Source: Epiperipatus broadwayi (Eukaryota > Onychophora > Udeonychophora > Euonychophora > Peripatidae). Taken from it: DNA of 64,000 bases. The DNA is taken from contig JAQFVV010013320.1 of the NCBI GenBank assembly GCA_028023455.1, forward strand, positions 94,346 to 158,345, given 5' to 3'. Made by a program: the position numbers and the translations under genes. This document shows positions 14,506 through 26,300 of this stretch, in pieces (positions within the stretch are counted from its first letter, which is position 1; each line of letters begins with the position of its first letter). The notes below the pieces were generated by a model. The model was not told where the DNA came from. It was given only the letters and a program-made list of their open reading frames with translations, and searched no databases.

Positions 14506-14531
14506 TATATATATATATATATATATATACA

Positions 14532-14570
<39 letters not shown>
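14506..14570. repeat. Paired TA tracts with a GT-rich end
   Basis: TA tracts at 14506-14530 and 14537-14570 followed by GTGTGTGT. The counterpart in the right arm (15707-15737) is shorter. Confidence 0.9.
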
Positions 14571-14573
<3 letters not shown>

Positions 14574-14697
14574 TGTGTGTGTATGTGTGTGTGTGCCAAT
14601 ACATGTATTAGTTTTAAGATTTAAGTTTTAAAACTTTAAAGAAGATGCAAGTAAAATTAATTGGTAATTTATTCTGAAAATATTGCTTTTCATTAAT

Positions 14698-15570
14698 ATT
14701 TAAAAAATAAAAAAAATAAAGACCAAAGATTTTGTATCAAAACTCATCTTTTATACCAATTTTCAAATCATATGAACACAAACCCTTTATATTTCAGTTT
14801 TTTTATTTTTTTAAATATTAACCTTTTAACCACTAATTATATTATTGGTTGTATGAGGTAAAAATCAAATCTTTTAATTGGCCAACTCACAAACTGAAGA
14901 CAAAGCCTATTGTTAAAACATATTCGCCTATAATATTAAATTCAACTCAGATACGTTTATAAAAAGTATATTACTAATTTTTCAGGTTATGAAGAGAACG
15001 AAAGTTCTTTCAAAAATAAATTGCTATTTATTTATTCTAAAATATTCAATTTCGGCAACATAAAAGCTATAATATAAACAAAAAGGTAGACTTTTACGTT
15101 ATAGAAAAGTAAATATTTCTTTTTATTAGATCTTTAATATTTTTACTAAAATCTTCAATATTTTTCGAAAATAATTTTGTTTTTTTAGTATATTTTTTAA
15201 AAAACTAGTTTAATTTCTGAAATTATATTTTTTTAATACTTAAAATTGCATTCGAAATGAAAATCTCAGCGTTTTTCTTTATTTTCTTTGATCAGGCGGT
15301 TTCTTTGTTCTTTCCAGCCAATCAGAATATCTTTTTCGGCTGAGAGCTCACTAACAACCAATTACAAACGATGTTCTTTCTTTGTTTAGGTTTAAATGCA
15401 TTTTTTTTTATTTTTTACTTGTAAAATAATTCAGAAGAGGGCACCATCTTACAGAACTTTTAAAAACCTATTCAAAACCTATCAAACAATTTTTTTAGCA
15501 TAAGAACTGGCAGAGTTAGAGTGATGTCAGATGTCAACGAGGAGCTTCGTAAGAGGCGGGAAAAGGGTTA
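14698..15570 (+). other. Unpaired centre of the foldback element
   Basis: This stretch between the two arms has no inverted partner. The first part is AT-rich. The last 290 bp is clearly richer in G+C and holds two CCAAT-type boxes and a short ORF beginning MSDVNEELRKRREKG. No transposase or other protein is encoded. It could be a captured piece of host promoter and first exon, or the element's own promoter. Confidence 0.5.
15316..15365 (+). promoter_or_regulatory. Two CCAAT-type boxes
   Basis: AGCCAATCAG at 15316-15325 is close to the NF-Y binding consensus. A second, weaker AACCAATTAC follows at 15356-15365. They lie 160-210 bp before the ATG at 15524, in a locally GC-richer stretch. No TATA box was seen at a sensible distance. 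Promoter function is inferred. Confidence 0.35.
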
Positions 15571-15571
15571 A
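15524..15571 (+). CDS. Short exon-like ORF (15 codons) in the foldback centre
   Basis: ATG at 15524 opens MSDVNEELRKRREKG, highly charged and with codon usage far less AT-biased than the surroundings. The TAA at 15569-15571 falls at the point where the right arm begins, so the frame appears cut by the arm rather than ended naturally. A splice donor could be the GGTTAATG overlapping the stop, but it is weak. I do not recognise the protein. It may be the start of a captured host first exon or chance. Confidence 0.25.
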   Translation: MSDVNEELRKRREKG

Positions 15572-17243
15572 TGAAAAGCAGGTCAATTAAGTTTTTGCTT
15601 TTACAATATTTTCGGAATAAATTACCAATTAATTTTACTTGCATCTTCTTTAAAGTGTTAAAATTTAAATCTTAAAACTAATACATGTATCGGCACACAC
15701 ACACATGTATATATATATATATATATTATATATATACGAGTATAAATTATGACTTGTAATTTATTACAGTGCAATTATATTTTTAAATCATTAATTTATT
15801 ATAAATATATTTATAATAAATTTTATCCCTATATACCTGGTTTAATTTGTGTGAGGCCCAAGTAGACAGTTTTAAAAATAAATTTGAAAGAGACCATATC
15901 AAGCTGCAATATTTCCTGAATAAATTAATTTTACTGGCATCTTCTTTAAAGTAATAAACCTAAATCTTAAAACTATAATTTTTTGATGGCTTGTGGTGTT
16001 GCAGTAATGAAGAGATCTAGGAAGAACCAAATTTAGCCTGAGTGGATGACCATCCATCCGATACAGGAAGTTGGTAATTTTTTAAAAATTCTTAAAATAT
16101 TGGTAAAAAATTACTTAAATAAATACTAACTGTAATATATTATTCAGATTTGTGATTTACTATTATAATTCCAAAGCCAAATGTAAAATATTATATTTTT
16201 AAAAATAAGTTAATTAAGTTTTTTATTTGCTGATACTCCATGAAAGTGTTGAAAGTGATGTTCCCACCATTTCACATTTAGCAATATACTTTTTAAATAT
16301 AATTTTTTTAAAATTATAATACTGATTTTTGAGATTTAGTATATACTGTTGAAAGACCTGAGTAATCTTTTGATAGAAGCATTTATCATTTTTTGTAATT
16401 ATCGCTATGTATATATATTTAGGTTTTATGCCTTTTTTAAAAAAAAAATGCCTTAACACATGTTAATTTTATTATCATCATTATATATATTAGCGTTTTC
16501 AGTTTATTTTAAAGTACTTTTTAAATATTGTTTTTTTAAAATTATAATATTGATTTAGTATATAGCGTTGATAGACCGGACTGGGCTTTTTAAAATAGCA
16601 TTTATTATTTTTCTAATGATCGTTGTATTTTAACGGGTTTTTGTAAATATCATTTACAATTTTTTTTTTAAAAAATGCCTTAACATAGGTTAATTGTTTA
16701 AGATTTACTATTGCAATGTTTGATTATGAATATATATATATAAATTAGCGTTTTTGGTTTATCTTAAAGTATTTTTTTAATTTTCAATATTCACCTCTTT
16801 TTCTTTTCACGCACTTTTTTTTCCATAGTATAACCTTTGGCTATTTAATGTGACGTTACAACCCAATGTTTGATTTATCACATTATAGTTTTTAAATATT
16901 GTTTTTTTAAAATTATAATACTGATTAGTATATAGCGTTGATAGACCGAACTGAGATTTTTAAAATAGCATTTATTATTTTTCTAGTGATCGCTATATTT
17001 AATGGGTTTTTGTAAATATCATTTATGATTTTTTTTTTAAATGCCTTTATATAGGGTTAATCATTTAAGATTTACTATTGCAATGTTTGATTATGACTAT
17101 ATATATATAATTAGCATTTTTGGTTTATTTTAAAGTATTTTTTAAATTTCAATGTTCACCTCTTTTTTTTTTCCCCCGCACTTTTTTCCATAGTATAACC
17201 TTTGGCTATTTAATGTGATGTTACAACTCAATGTTTGATTTAT

Positions 17244-17382
17244 AGCATTATAGTTTTTTTTTTTTTCATATGTCATAGCATCGGCCGGGATGCGAACCCA
17301 CAACCGTCTGCACCAAACTACTTGCTTGCATAGCAGCTGCGATACCTCTCGGCTAACAACGCAAGACAGCATTATAGTTTTT
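17244..17382 (-). mobile_element. tRNA-derived SINE-type insertion with 15-bp target duplication
   Basis: The sequence AGCATTATAGTTTTT occurs on both sides (17244-17258 and 17368-17382). Between them, read on the minus strand, lie a short leader, an 85-nt tRNA-like body, TATGACATATG and an A-run. Sister modules hold the empty site as a single copy, for example at 20521-20535 and, inverted, at 13075-13089. These are the marks of LINE-mediated retroposition of a pol III transcript. It inserted after the modules were duplicated. Confidence 0.88.
17278..17362 (-). tRNA. tRNA-like body (class II, Leu/Ser-like), probably a retropseudogene
   Basis: Read on the minus strand, GCGTTGT can pair with CCGATGC as an acceptor stem (six of seven pairs, counting G-U). 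An A box reads TAGCCGAGAGG and a B box reads GGTTCGCATCC. CTGCT can pair with AGTAG around the anticodon position, but the loop is 9 nt. The T-stem has a mismatch and a long variable region is present. The 85-nt length suits a class II tRNA. The A-tail and target duplication mark a retroposed copy rather than a working gene. Confidence 0.55.
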
Positions 17383-17710
17383 AAATATTGTTTTTACAAT
17401 TATAATACTGATTTAGTATATAGCATTGATAGACCAGACTAAGATTTTTAAAATTGCATTTATTATTTTTCTAGTGATCGCTATATTTTAACGGGTTTTG
17501 TAAATATCATTTACAATTTTTTTTAAAAATGCCTTAACGTAGGGTTAATCGTTTAAGATTTACTATTGCAATGTTTGATTATGAATATATATATATATAT
17601 AATAAATAAAGTCTGATATCTGTATTCGTTTTACAATATATGTAATATACAAATCAATATATATATATCAAAATACAGTACAATTTACATAAATTATATT
17701 CTTTTAGAAG

Positions 17711-17745
17711 TACTTTCGACTATACACTTTGTAGTCTTTATCAAC
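17711..17745 (-). ncRNA. Conserved PLE hairpin, hammerhead-stem-II-like
   Basis: Read on the minus strand: GTTGATAAA, then the stem GACTA...TAGTC, then GAAAGTAC. It is one of several family-1 copies of this motif in the window. The layout (UGAU-containing single strand, hairpin, GAAA) resembles a hammerhead ribozyme core but has an extra A and non-consensus positions, and no cleavage site was located. Confidence 0.4.
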
Positions 17746-17801
17746 TATATAACATTGAATAATCATAATGAGACAACATTTAACAATACCCATAGTTCAA
17801 T

Positions 17802-18458
17802 TCAGATTTCCCACAATTCTGTTATCTTAACATTTGATGACTGGCGATTCATTAACATTTGACGATTTCTTGAAATCAACATAGCCTCTTTTATTTTATG
17901 TTTATTATGACAACTTTCAATTTGAATAATTTTCATATTTTTATGATCAAACTTAAATCCATATTGACAAGATTTATTATGATCAAATATAACAGATGAT
18001 GAAGGTTTATTTACATCTGTTCCAGATTGATTCTCTTTTTGAATTCTATTATATAAAAGCATATGCACTTTTATTCTCTTCTCAAATGTACACTTAGATT
18101 CACCAATGTATTGTATGCCACATCCACATATCAATCTATATATAATAGAATTTTGATTAAATTTTGAATTTTGAATTTTAGAATTATTAAGTAATCTATT
18201 TATGTTATTTGTAGAGAAAAAAGCAATATGACACAAACCATTATAAATTTTCCTAATAAACTTGACCTGCTCATCTGATATAAATGGCATTGAAATCCAT
18301 TTCATTTTGATATTTTTATTTTTAATTTTATTATAGTGTTGATTTCTTTTAAATCCTTTAATAATATTAGCAATAGCATTTTTATAATAACCAATTTTCA
18401 ACATGTCATCAACAAATAAATGTACATTTTTAATTTTATCACTAGAATATTTTCATAA
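17802..18458 (-). pseudogene. PLE family-1 GIY-YIG endonuclease domain
   Basis: The open frame from 18404 to 17802 (200 codons) is the C-terminal part of the PLE protein; the same frame extends upstream to 18458. A basic region of about 60 residues precedes IIYRLICGCGIQYIGES at residues 87-103, the GIY-YIG signature with a CxC pair. FEKRIKVH with the expected Arg/His follows at 107-114, then KIKEAM with the likely metal-binding Glu, and the conserved end MNRQSSNVKITELWEI. It nicks target DNA during retrotransposition. It is in frame with the RT upstream but separated from it by three stop codons in eight codons (18450-18475). All expected motifs are present, so this domain decayed late. Confidence 0.85.
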
Positions 18459-18470
18459 TTATTTTTCATT

Positions 18471-19655
18471 TCAAAATAAGAATGATTTCAATCCAGACAG
18501 CTTATGACACATAGGTTCATGTGATTCATATGGAATAAAACCTCTAGTTTCAATTGGTTTAATTAACATAAGATAATCCAAACTGTAATCATTAATTGTA
18601 ACTTGAATATCAAAGACTTTTATGGAATTGTATTTTTCTTTAGTGATAACCCATTTTATATCCTTAATCTCATTTAATTCATTAAATAAATTGATTATTA
18701 ATTCTTGTTTTCCACAAATAAAAACATCATCCACATATCTATGATATACTTTATTTTCTTGATATTTCAATTGTTTTAAAATTTTACTTTCATATGTTGA
18801 TATAACAAAATTACAAATTTGAGCAACAGTAGGAAGACCCATTGGCCAACCAAAATTCATTTTATAATATTCATTATTAAAATTAACATAAATATTTTTA
18901 TCAATAAACTGCAATACTTTTATAATAAAATTTATAATATCAGACTTTACATTTTTTGAAACAAGAGCATTATAAATAATATTAATTGACTCTATTCTAT
19001 CTATTGATCCATACACTTCATTTATATCAAAAGTACAAATTGTGTCATGTAAATCTATATTTATATTCTTAATTTTATCTACAAAATCAAATGATGATGA
19101 AATAGTATATTCTCCAAAACCTAAAATATCTTGAAGTAATGATTCAATATATCTACATATTTGATAATAATATGCACCACCAAAATCAACCATCAATCTC
19201 AATGGATAATTTTCTTTATGTAGCTTTATATTCGAAAATATCCTAGGGCAAATAGCAGATGATGAACATAAGTTATAATGTGTATGACTATCAATAGCTT
19301 TATTCTTAGCTTTTTTAAAAATTTCATTAATAAATTTCATGCGAGATGTATCTATATTTATTATTTCACTATTTTGAAATTTAATCTTTTTCATTTGATC
19401 CATAACTTTTTCATTATATTTTGCTCTTGTAAACAAACACATATGAAGGCCCTTGTCCTCTTTTAAACACACTAAGACATTATTTAATAGGAAACTTTTA
19501 AATTTATTAATTTGACTTAACCATTTATCATTCTTATTATATTTAAAGTTTTTATTTTTAACTTCTTTAACAATGTTATTACAAATATTAGCATCACACT
19601 TAATCACACTAAATGAATGTTCTATTGCAGAATTCAATTCAAGATTACAATCTTT
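18471..19655 (-). pseudogene. PLE family-1 reverse transcriptase
   Basis: A 388-codon open frame (ATG at 19637) copies RNA into DNA in PLE retrotransposition. Recognisable blocks in order: LKEDKG at residues 59-63 (PLE 'ADKG' block), SNIKLHKENYPLRLMV at 135-150, motif A FDINEVYGSI at 203-212, motif B GWPMGLPT at 263-270, and motif C YVDD at 301-304 with both catalytic aspartates intact. The frame continues upstream across a TGA at 19654-19656 into the N-terminal part, and downstream across three stops into the endonuclease, so the original protein was one chain of about 750 residues. All catalytic residues are present, but the stops make this copy inactive. Confidence 0.88.
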
Positions 19656-20009
19656 TCATCTACCACCAACATATTTCGATCCGAAATTTAAAATATATTT
19701 TTGACTGAAATCCAAATTTATATCAGACAAGTTTACATAATTTTGATCATTCATTTTATCCAGAAAATTTTTATGTAACAAATGTTCAATTTTTTTGTTA
19801 AATTTATCAACATTTTTTAAATAAAATTTATGAAATTTTTTTTGACAAAAACACTTATAGTTAAACCAATCATCACAATTTTTTATCAAAATAAAATGAT
19901 TTAAAGCCGTTAAATATTTCCATTGACGAAATAGCAAACATTTGCATTGCTTAATTATATTCTTTAAAATAATTTCCTTCATATCGTTAGTAATTTTATC
20001 TGATAATTT
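19656..20009 (-). pseudogene. PLE family-1 protein N-terminal part
   Basis: This in-frame continuation of the RT chain contains CKCLLFRQWKYL and a lysine-rich segment, then ILNFGSKYVGGR, which corresponds to the conserved 'L-x-L/F-G-x-K/Y' block preceding PLE RT cores. A single TGA separates it from the RT. The open frame runs on to 20111, but codons beyond 20009 read through the inverted partial copy in antisense and do not belong to the protein. The true start is not visible, so the element may be 5'-truncated here. Confidence 0.65.
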
Positions 20010-20366
20010 GCATCTGTTATATTTGATCATAATAAATCTTGTCAATATGGATTTAAATTTGATCATAAAAATATGAAAATTATTCAAATTGAACGTTGTC
20101 ATAATAAACATAAAATAAAAGAGGCTATGTTGATTTCAAGAACTCATCAAATGTTAATGAATCGCCAGTCATCAAATGTTAAGATAACAGAATTGTGGGA
20201 AATCTGAATTGAACTATGGGTATTGTTAAAGGTTGTCTCGTTTTGATTATTCAATGTTATATAGTTGATAAAGACTACAAAGTGTATAGTCGAAAGTACT
20301 TCTAAAATAATATAATTTATGTAAATTGTACTGTATTTTGATATATATATATTGATTTGTATATTA
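20009..20366 (+). mobile_element. Inverted partial terminal copy of the family-1 PLE
   Basis: Complementary to about 17640-17995. It encodes the last part of the endonuclease (YGFKFDHKNMKIIQIERCHN ... MNRQSSNVKITELWEI), the hairpin at 20274-20300 and most of the 3' region. It ends at GATTTGTATATTA in the TA tract, lacking the terminal 40 bp of the main copy. This matches the inverted pseudo-LTR arrangement known for Penelope elements. Confidence 0.82.
20274..20300 (+). ncRNA. Conserved PLE hairpin, second copy
   Basis: GTTGATAAA, stem GACTA...TAGTC, GAAAGTAC. It matches the complement at 17711-17745. Confidence 0.4.
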
Positions 20367-21230
20367 TATATATATATATGTATATATATTAGCGTTTTTG
20401 GTTTATTTTAAAGTATTTTTTAATTTTCAATGTTCACCTCTTTTTCTTTTCCCCCACTTTTTTTCCATAGTATAACCTTTGGATATTTAAGATGACATTA
20501 CAACTCAATGTTTGATTTATAGCATTATAGTTTTTAAATATTGTTTTTTTACAATTATAATACTGATTTAGTATATAGCGTTGATAAACCGGACTGAGAT
20601 TTTTAAAATAGCATTTATTATTTTTTTAGTCATCGCTATATTTTAACGGGTTTTTGTAAATATCATTTACATTTTTTTTAATGCCTTAACATAACCCTAT
20701 TGCAATGTTTGATTATGACTATATATATAAATTAGCATTTTTAGTTTATTTTAAAGTATTTTTTTAATTTTCAATGTTCACCTCTTTTTTATATATAGTG
20801 TTGATAGAACGGACTGAGATTTTTAAAATAGCATTTATTATTTTTCTAGTGATCGCTATATTTTAAAGGTTTTTGTAAATATTGCTATGTTTGATTATGA
20901 CTATATATATAAATTAGCATTTTTGGTTTATTTTAAAGTATTTTTTAATTTTCAATGTTCACCTCTTTTTCTTTTCCTGCACTTTTTTTTGATAGTAGCA
21001 CCTTATGCTATTTAATGTGACATTTTCCCACCATTTTTTTAAAGTGTAGTCCCTTCCCAACACCTTTTTTAATCATAGTGCCTCAGGCGTTTTATTTTTT
21101 TGAAAAATGAGTGTTACTAGTCAATGACATTTTTTGCTTGCATGTGCCATCAGTGTTTTTGGGTGTTTTCAAATTCAAAATGGTCACTGAGCACATACTA
21201 CATCAGCACCCAACTGTTTCTATACATGTG

Positions 21231-22744
21231 GGCTAATAGAAAATAGGTATATTGTGTCAATATAATACAATTAAAAATAAAATTAGGTTCAAGAAAAATT
21301 ACCTACTATTTTATATACATACATACACAATCATCTCTACCTTAATATGACTGTAATAACTTCTCTCACTCTAACTTATATAATGGGTCTATTAAAGAAA
21401 ATAGTGCCAACAGTAAAAAAAAAAAATATGTCCATTTTATTTGAAACATTAAATATTAATTTGTTTCAGTTAATGGCATTCTGATCTTTATTTTCTTTAA
21501 TAATTGTGACAAAGTCATTGTTTTAAAAAACAAAACAAAAACTGAGGGGCAACTTTATCCAAAACTCATATGTTTTGTTTTTTTTTTGAATAGCATTATT
21601 TGATGAGTATCATCTTTATATTTTTTTAGAATTTTAATGATCTCCAAATTGAGATCTTAGAACCAGCATTATAAAAACAATCAACTCGCCTATGGTATAG
21701 TATGACAATTTGTCATAAGATTACAAACTAAATAAATAATACGTTTTTGTTAATATCAATAAAATCGAATCTAACATCAAATTACTTGAAAATAATAACT
21801 GAGGCACAGCTTTATTAATATTTGTTTTGTTTTATTCAAAATACTATGTAGATTTTTTTAATTATTTTTTTATAGGAAAGCCATATTAACATAATATTAA
21901 AAAAAAAAAAAACATCACCTTAACATTATTCTTTCTACTTTTATTAACAATTCCTTTTTCAGAGAAATGTTTGTATTATTATATGATAAATATCTCTATA
22001 AAAATGAAATTCAACATAGACTGTTATTGTCTTGATATTATAGGTGGACAATAAATTAAATTTGTAAGCAAAATTATTCATGTTAATAATATTACTAATA
22101 ATAAGAAAATAAGACATCTATAGGTAATTATACGTTTTTCAGATAAAATAAGCAACTGAGAAAATCAATCGTATTTAAAACATTACAATGTTAAAACAAG
22201 AGTTGCCATCAATCAAAGCCTTGGCAAAATTATACAAAAATCCAAAATTTTTATTTATTTTCAGAACCATTCTATCAATGAAACCATTTGTGAAGGTTTT
22301 AAAACATCTTATATTGGCTTGAAAAGTTATTCAACAATGCTAAAGAAATTACCAACATCATTAATACTTACTCTTCTATAATAGTCATGATATAAATTTT
22401 ATTAATAGATTAAAAATTCACCAGACAGTCAGTTTTATGGATTCTAAACAATACTCTACTGTATTAATGAAATAATAGCAAAGTTTTCACTCATATGGGG
22501 AAAAAAAAACCATTAAATTATTCTCAAATAAACTCATATATTATTCCGAACACAATTTATGTTGATCAAAAGCAATTACCAAGTATAGCATGGGACAAGT
22601 AATTGTATTCCGTCTTCTATTACTGATGATTTTATTAACAATTTTAAGTTGAATTGACTACCTGGTTAATGGCAGATTTTATATAGCTGACTCATTGATT
22701 TCATTTTATTAAAATTATGTTTAAATTATTCATTTTTTCTCTTT
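21231..22744. other. Anonymous AT-rich DNA
   Basis: No gene or recognised repeat. A-runs occur near 21415 and 21900. Confidence 0.5.
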
Positions 22745-23021
<277 letters not shown>

Positions 23022-23175
23022 AAAGGTCTGGCTCAGCAAAGTAACAAATATTGTTTTGTATTCATGATTTATTATCATAAAAGTTGATAATTGTCTATAC
23101 ATTCAGGTAGAATATATTTTGTTTTATATTATAAGCAGTATATGCATATAAATTATATATATATATATATATATA

Positions 23176-23345
23176 ATTAAAGGGAATTTGAACTCAGATT
23201 TTCAAGCTGCCTTTAGTCATTCCCTCTACCTGATATAACCAATTCACAAACCAGATACATGTGAAAAAGATAAATGACAATATATGTATTTTATGCTGAA
23301 TCAACTCTCATCAGTTGATCTGGATCATCATCTCCCACCCATATA
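23176..23345 (-). repeat. Unit R copy
   Basis: Contains GAACTCAGATTTTCAAGCTG and CATCAGTTGATCTGGATCAT, shared with the copies at 28030, 34545, 35700, 39640, 50715 and 53265. It is bounded by TA tracts at both ends. Confidence 0.75.
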
Positions 23346-26300
23346 TATATATATATTGTACCCTCACTTCTCGATATATGATATAATTTTAAAATATGAC
23401 TAGCTCAATTAAATTATTATGCTCGGCTAAAATATGTACAACTATCTTTAATATATTTTATAATATTATAACTTATCAGATTTATTACAAACTTATCAAA
23501 AATTAATATAGTTCAATATTATGTACTAATTAAATAAGTATTTATTAAAATCATGAGACTGTGAAGTGAAGTTACAATTGGTAATCAGATTTACATTGAG
23601 TCAATGTCTTTCCAAGACACTGTCTCAATGGCATAAGAATACTATTACTTCTTTATTATCTCATTACTAACTCTACAGCATTCTTATGACTTTTATAAAT
23701 GAATTATCTTTAATAATAATAGATAAATAAATCTCAATCTTTTGTTAAGGAACTATAATTAAATGATCTCAGGTTCTTCTAATTATCTTAAAGTAATAAT
23801 AATTCATGTAGATAGGAATGATAAGGGATTTAATATCAAACCTAAATACACCCAACTTATTCTAATAACAATAACTAACAATAATAATCTTTAGTGTATA
23901 GCTTAATCTTATCTATTCTATTATACCATTAGTCATTAAGAAAATAAGTAAATCATATGCATGTCTTTCATTTCCATATAGTATCTTAATTTTAAAATAG
24001 ACCAAAATCTTATAATTTAACAATTTGTGGCAATAAATAATCTTATACTTTTATATTGTGCATTATAATTACTTTATGACCATTGTAATATTATATGTTG
24101 ATGTCAATCAACTTCAATAACTTATATTAAGAAAATATTGTGTTTCTTTCTCAAAATAATAAAATAATAAATTCATACTGTGCAAATATTATGTTTATTC
24201 AAATTATCTGTTGTCAAATGCTGTGGTGTAAAATAATGAATTCGACACATCTTTAAAACAACTTAACAAATTTATTTACATCAACTTTAACAAATAATTT
24301 ATTTACACTATTTACATTTAAATGGAACTAAAGAAAATAAACAAAAATAAGAAAAATAATAATACAAGTTTTTTTTTACACTGTTACTATTTCCATAATC
24401 ATAAGTAGATAATTTATACATTTATTAAATGTTCTATCAATAACATTTAATTAAGTTTATGACTTTAATTTTACTAAACATCATTTGTTATTAATTCATA
24501 TAAGAAAAGGTTTTATGTAAGATATCATTCATGTAGCATGTATGTAAATAAACAAACTTTAATAATTAAAAATGCTATTTCACTTAAGTCTTACTGTTAT
24601 TTATATTATAATGTACTAGTATGTATTAAATGTACCATTAATATTACTCAAATATCAATTAATGTATAAACTGATAGAACTTTGTAATATAATAACAATT
24701 ATTGATTATCACTGTTTATTTCATTCCGATATAATGTCATACCACATGTCTTATCAAAATATGCAATAGATATATGTTCTTTTAAAATAACATTTTAAAT
24801 TATTCACTAATTTCAACTTTTATAAAGTATGATGTCAAATGAAATTCTATGATTCTTTTCTATTTAAATTATTACTCTTCTTTACTTGTTATTCTTATTC
24901 CTTCTTAAAAAAACTTCTATCTACAAAAGTCATTTTAACCTTATTAATTTCAGAAAAACAAATGACCAATTTCAAAACAAAAATAATAACGATCTAAACT
25001 CTCTTATACCTCATCCTCTATATACAATAAGCCTTCAATCAAGATATAAATTTCTATGTAAAATTAACTTTCTTATCTAATAAAAATAAAAATAAAAAAA
25101 TAGACTTTATATACTTCTTACTAACTTTTAAAGAAAAAATAAATAACTTACACTAATAAAATCTAATTCCTAATATTGTAATAGAAACATTAAAATTTAC
25201 TCACGAAAGAATCATATAATTATTTCTAGGGTATCATATTACGTTGTACTAAATTTACATCATCAATTTAAAATATGCATATTAAAATAAAACTGCTATT
25301 ATTAATCTTATGCGTGTATATTATTTAAATATCAATACATTCATTCAATAATCATATAACATTTGGTTGATCTAAAGAAAAAACATAGTAAATACATCAA
25401 ATTATTATTATTACATAATTTTTACCATAAATAATCCTTCAATGTACAGTCCGTCACACGATGTCCTCCAAGATTTCAGTTTTACAAAATAATTTCACAT
25501 TTACACTCAACAATTATTCTTTAAAATATTACGTGTTGTATAATTTTAAAATAAACTTTATGCAATAAAAAGTTATATTAGTATTTAGTTATTATTTTAA
25601 AAAAATGTAAATGTACCTTTCCTATCTTTAATAAATCAATAATTAATGAAATATTTATGTTAGTTAATAAATAAAACATATTACATAACATCCAACGGTG
25701 TCTTCTTCCAGCTATAATTGTTCTTTTTCCTAGGCACAAATTTTCACTAAACATTACTTTCTTTTCCGGTACATCACGTGTTTTTTAAAAGTTTTTATGG
25801 AATAAATGAAAACATTCTTTTTTTTTTTTAAAAAATAAAATAAAATAAAAGTCAGTTCCATCATAAGAAGAAAATAATAATTAAAATAGTTTATGAGATC
25901 CGAATTCATTTCTTCTTAAGGAAAAATATTATTATTTAAAAGTTATTATTTTTAAAATTAGTCTATAATTTATAAAGTTCTTGTATAATTATTTTAATTG
26001 ATTTGGATATCCATGTATATTCGATTTGCGAATTCTGTAACAGATATTTAGGTAAGATTACTTTTAAAGTCTTTTGTACGACCAGCGTTCAGACTTTTAA
26101 TATAATAATTATATTTATAGGTACGTCTTTACCCCTTAAATTTCCAATTTATTTGCCTTTTAAAACTGTCAAAATGTAGTCTTTTAAACCATAAAGACTT
26201 AACAAGGCAAATATTTTTAAATAATCATAATTATTTACCATCTTTACTAAGCTATATACTTAGATTTATAACTTACAAATACTTTCTTTATAAAGAAGTA

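Larger units (their letters stand above)
17602..20366 (-). mobile_element. Nearly complete Penelope-like element, family 1
   Basis: A minus-strand PLE with RT followed by GIY-YIG endonuclease, its 3' region toward 17602, and an inverted partial copy of its own 3' part on the plus strand at the other end (20009-20366). It sits in the TA tract of a foldback module: the left flank ends GTTTGATTATGAATATATA and the right flank resumes TTAGCGTTTTTGG, which are contiguous in the sister module near 16722-16755. The main copy has the full 3' end (GAATACAGATATCAGAC in complement). The inverted partial copy stops about 40 bp earlier. PLEs are known to carry such tandem or inverted partial terminal repeats. 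Confidence 0.88.
15571..21230 (-). repeat. Right inverted arm of the foldback element
   Basis: This is the complement of the left arm, read inward to outward. Inner non-modular sequence at 15571-16230 matches 13800-14697 except for the 178-bp segment unique to the left. Modules begin (as complement) near 16800, 17160, 20440, 20788 and 20970, and outer phrases end near 21230. It is interrupted by the tRNA-like insertion (17244-17382) and the PLE (17602-20366). Without these it is about 2.8 kb. Confidence 0.75.

Noticed and set aside
17278-17362. Functional tRNA-Leu or tRNA-Ser gene
   Set aside because: The oversized anticodon loop, T-stem mismatch, A-tail and target duplication favour a retroposed copy.
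24886-25080. 64-codon open frame
   Set aside because: Low-complexity composition typical of chance frames in AT-rich DNA.
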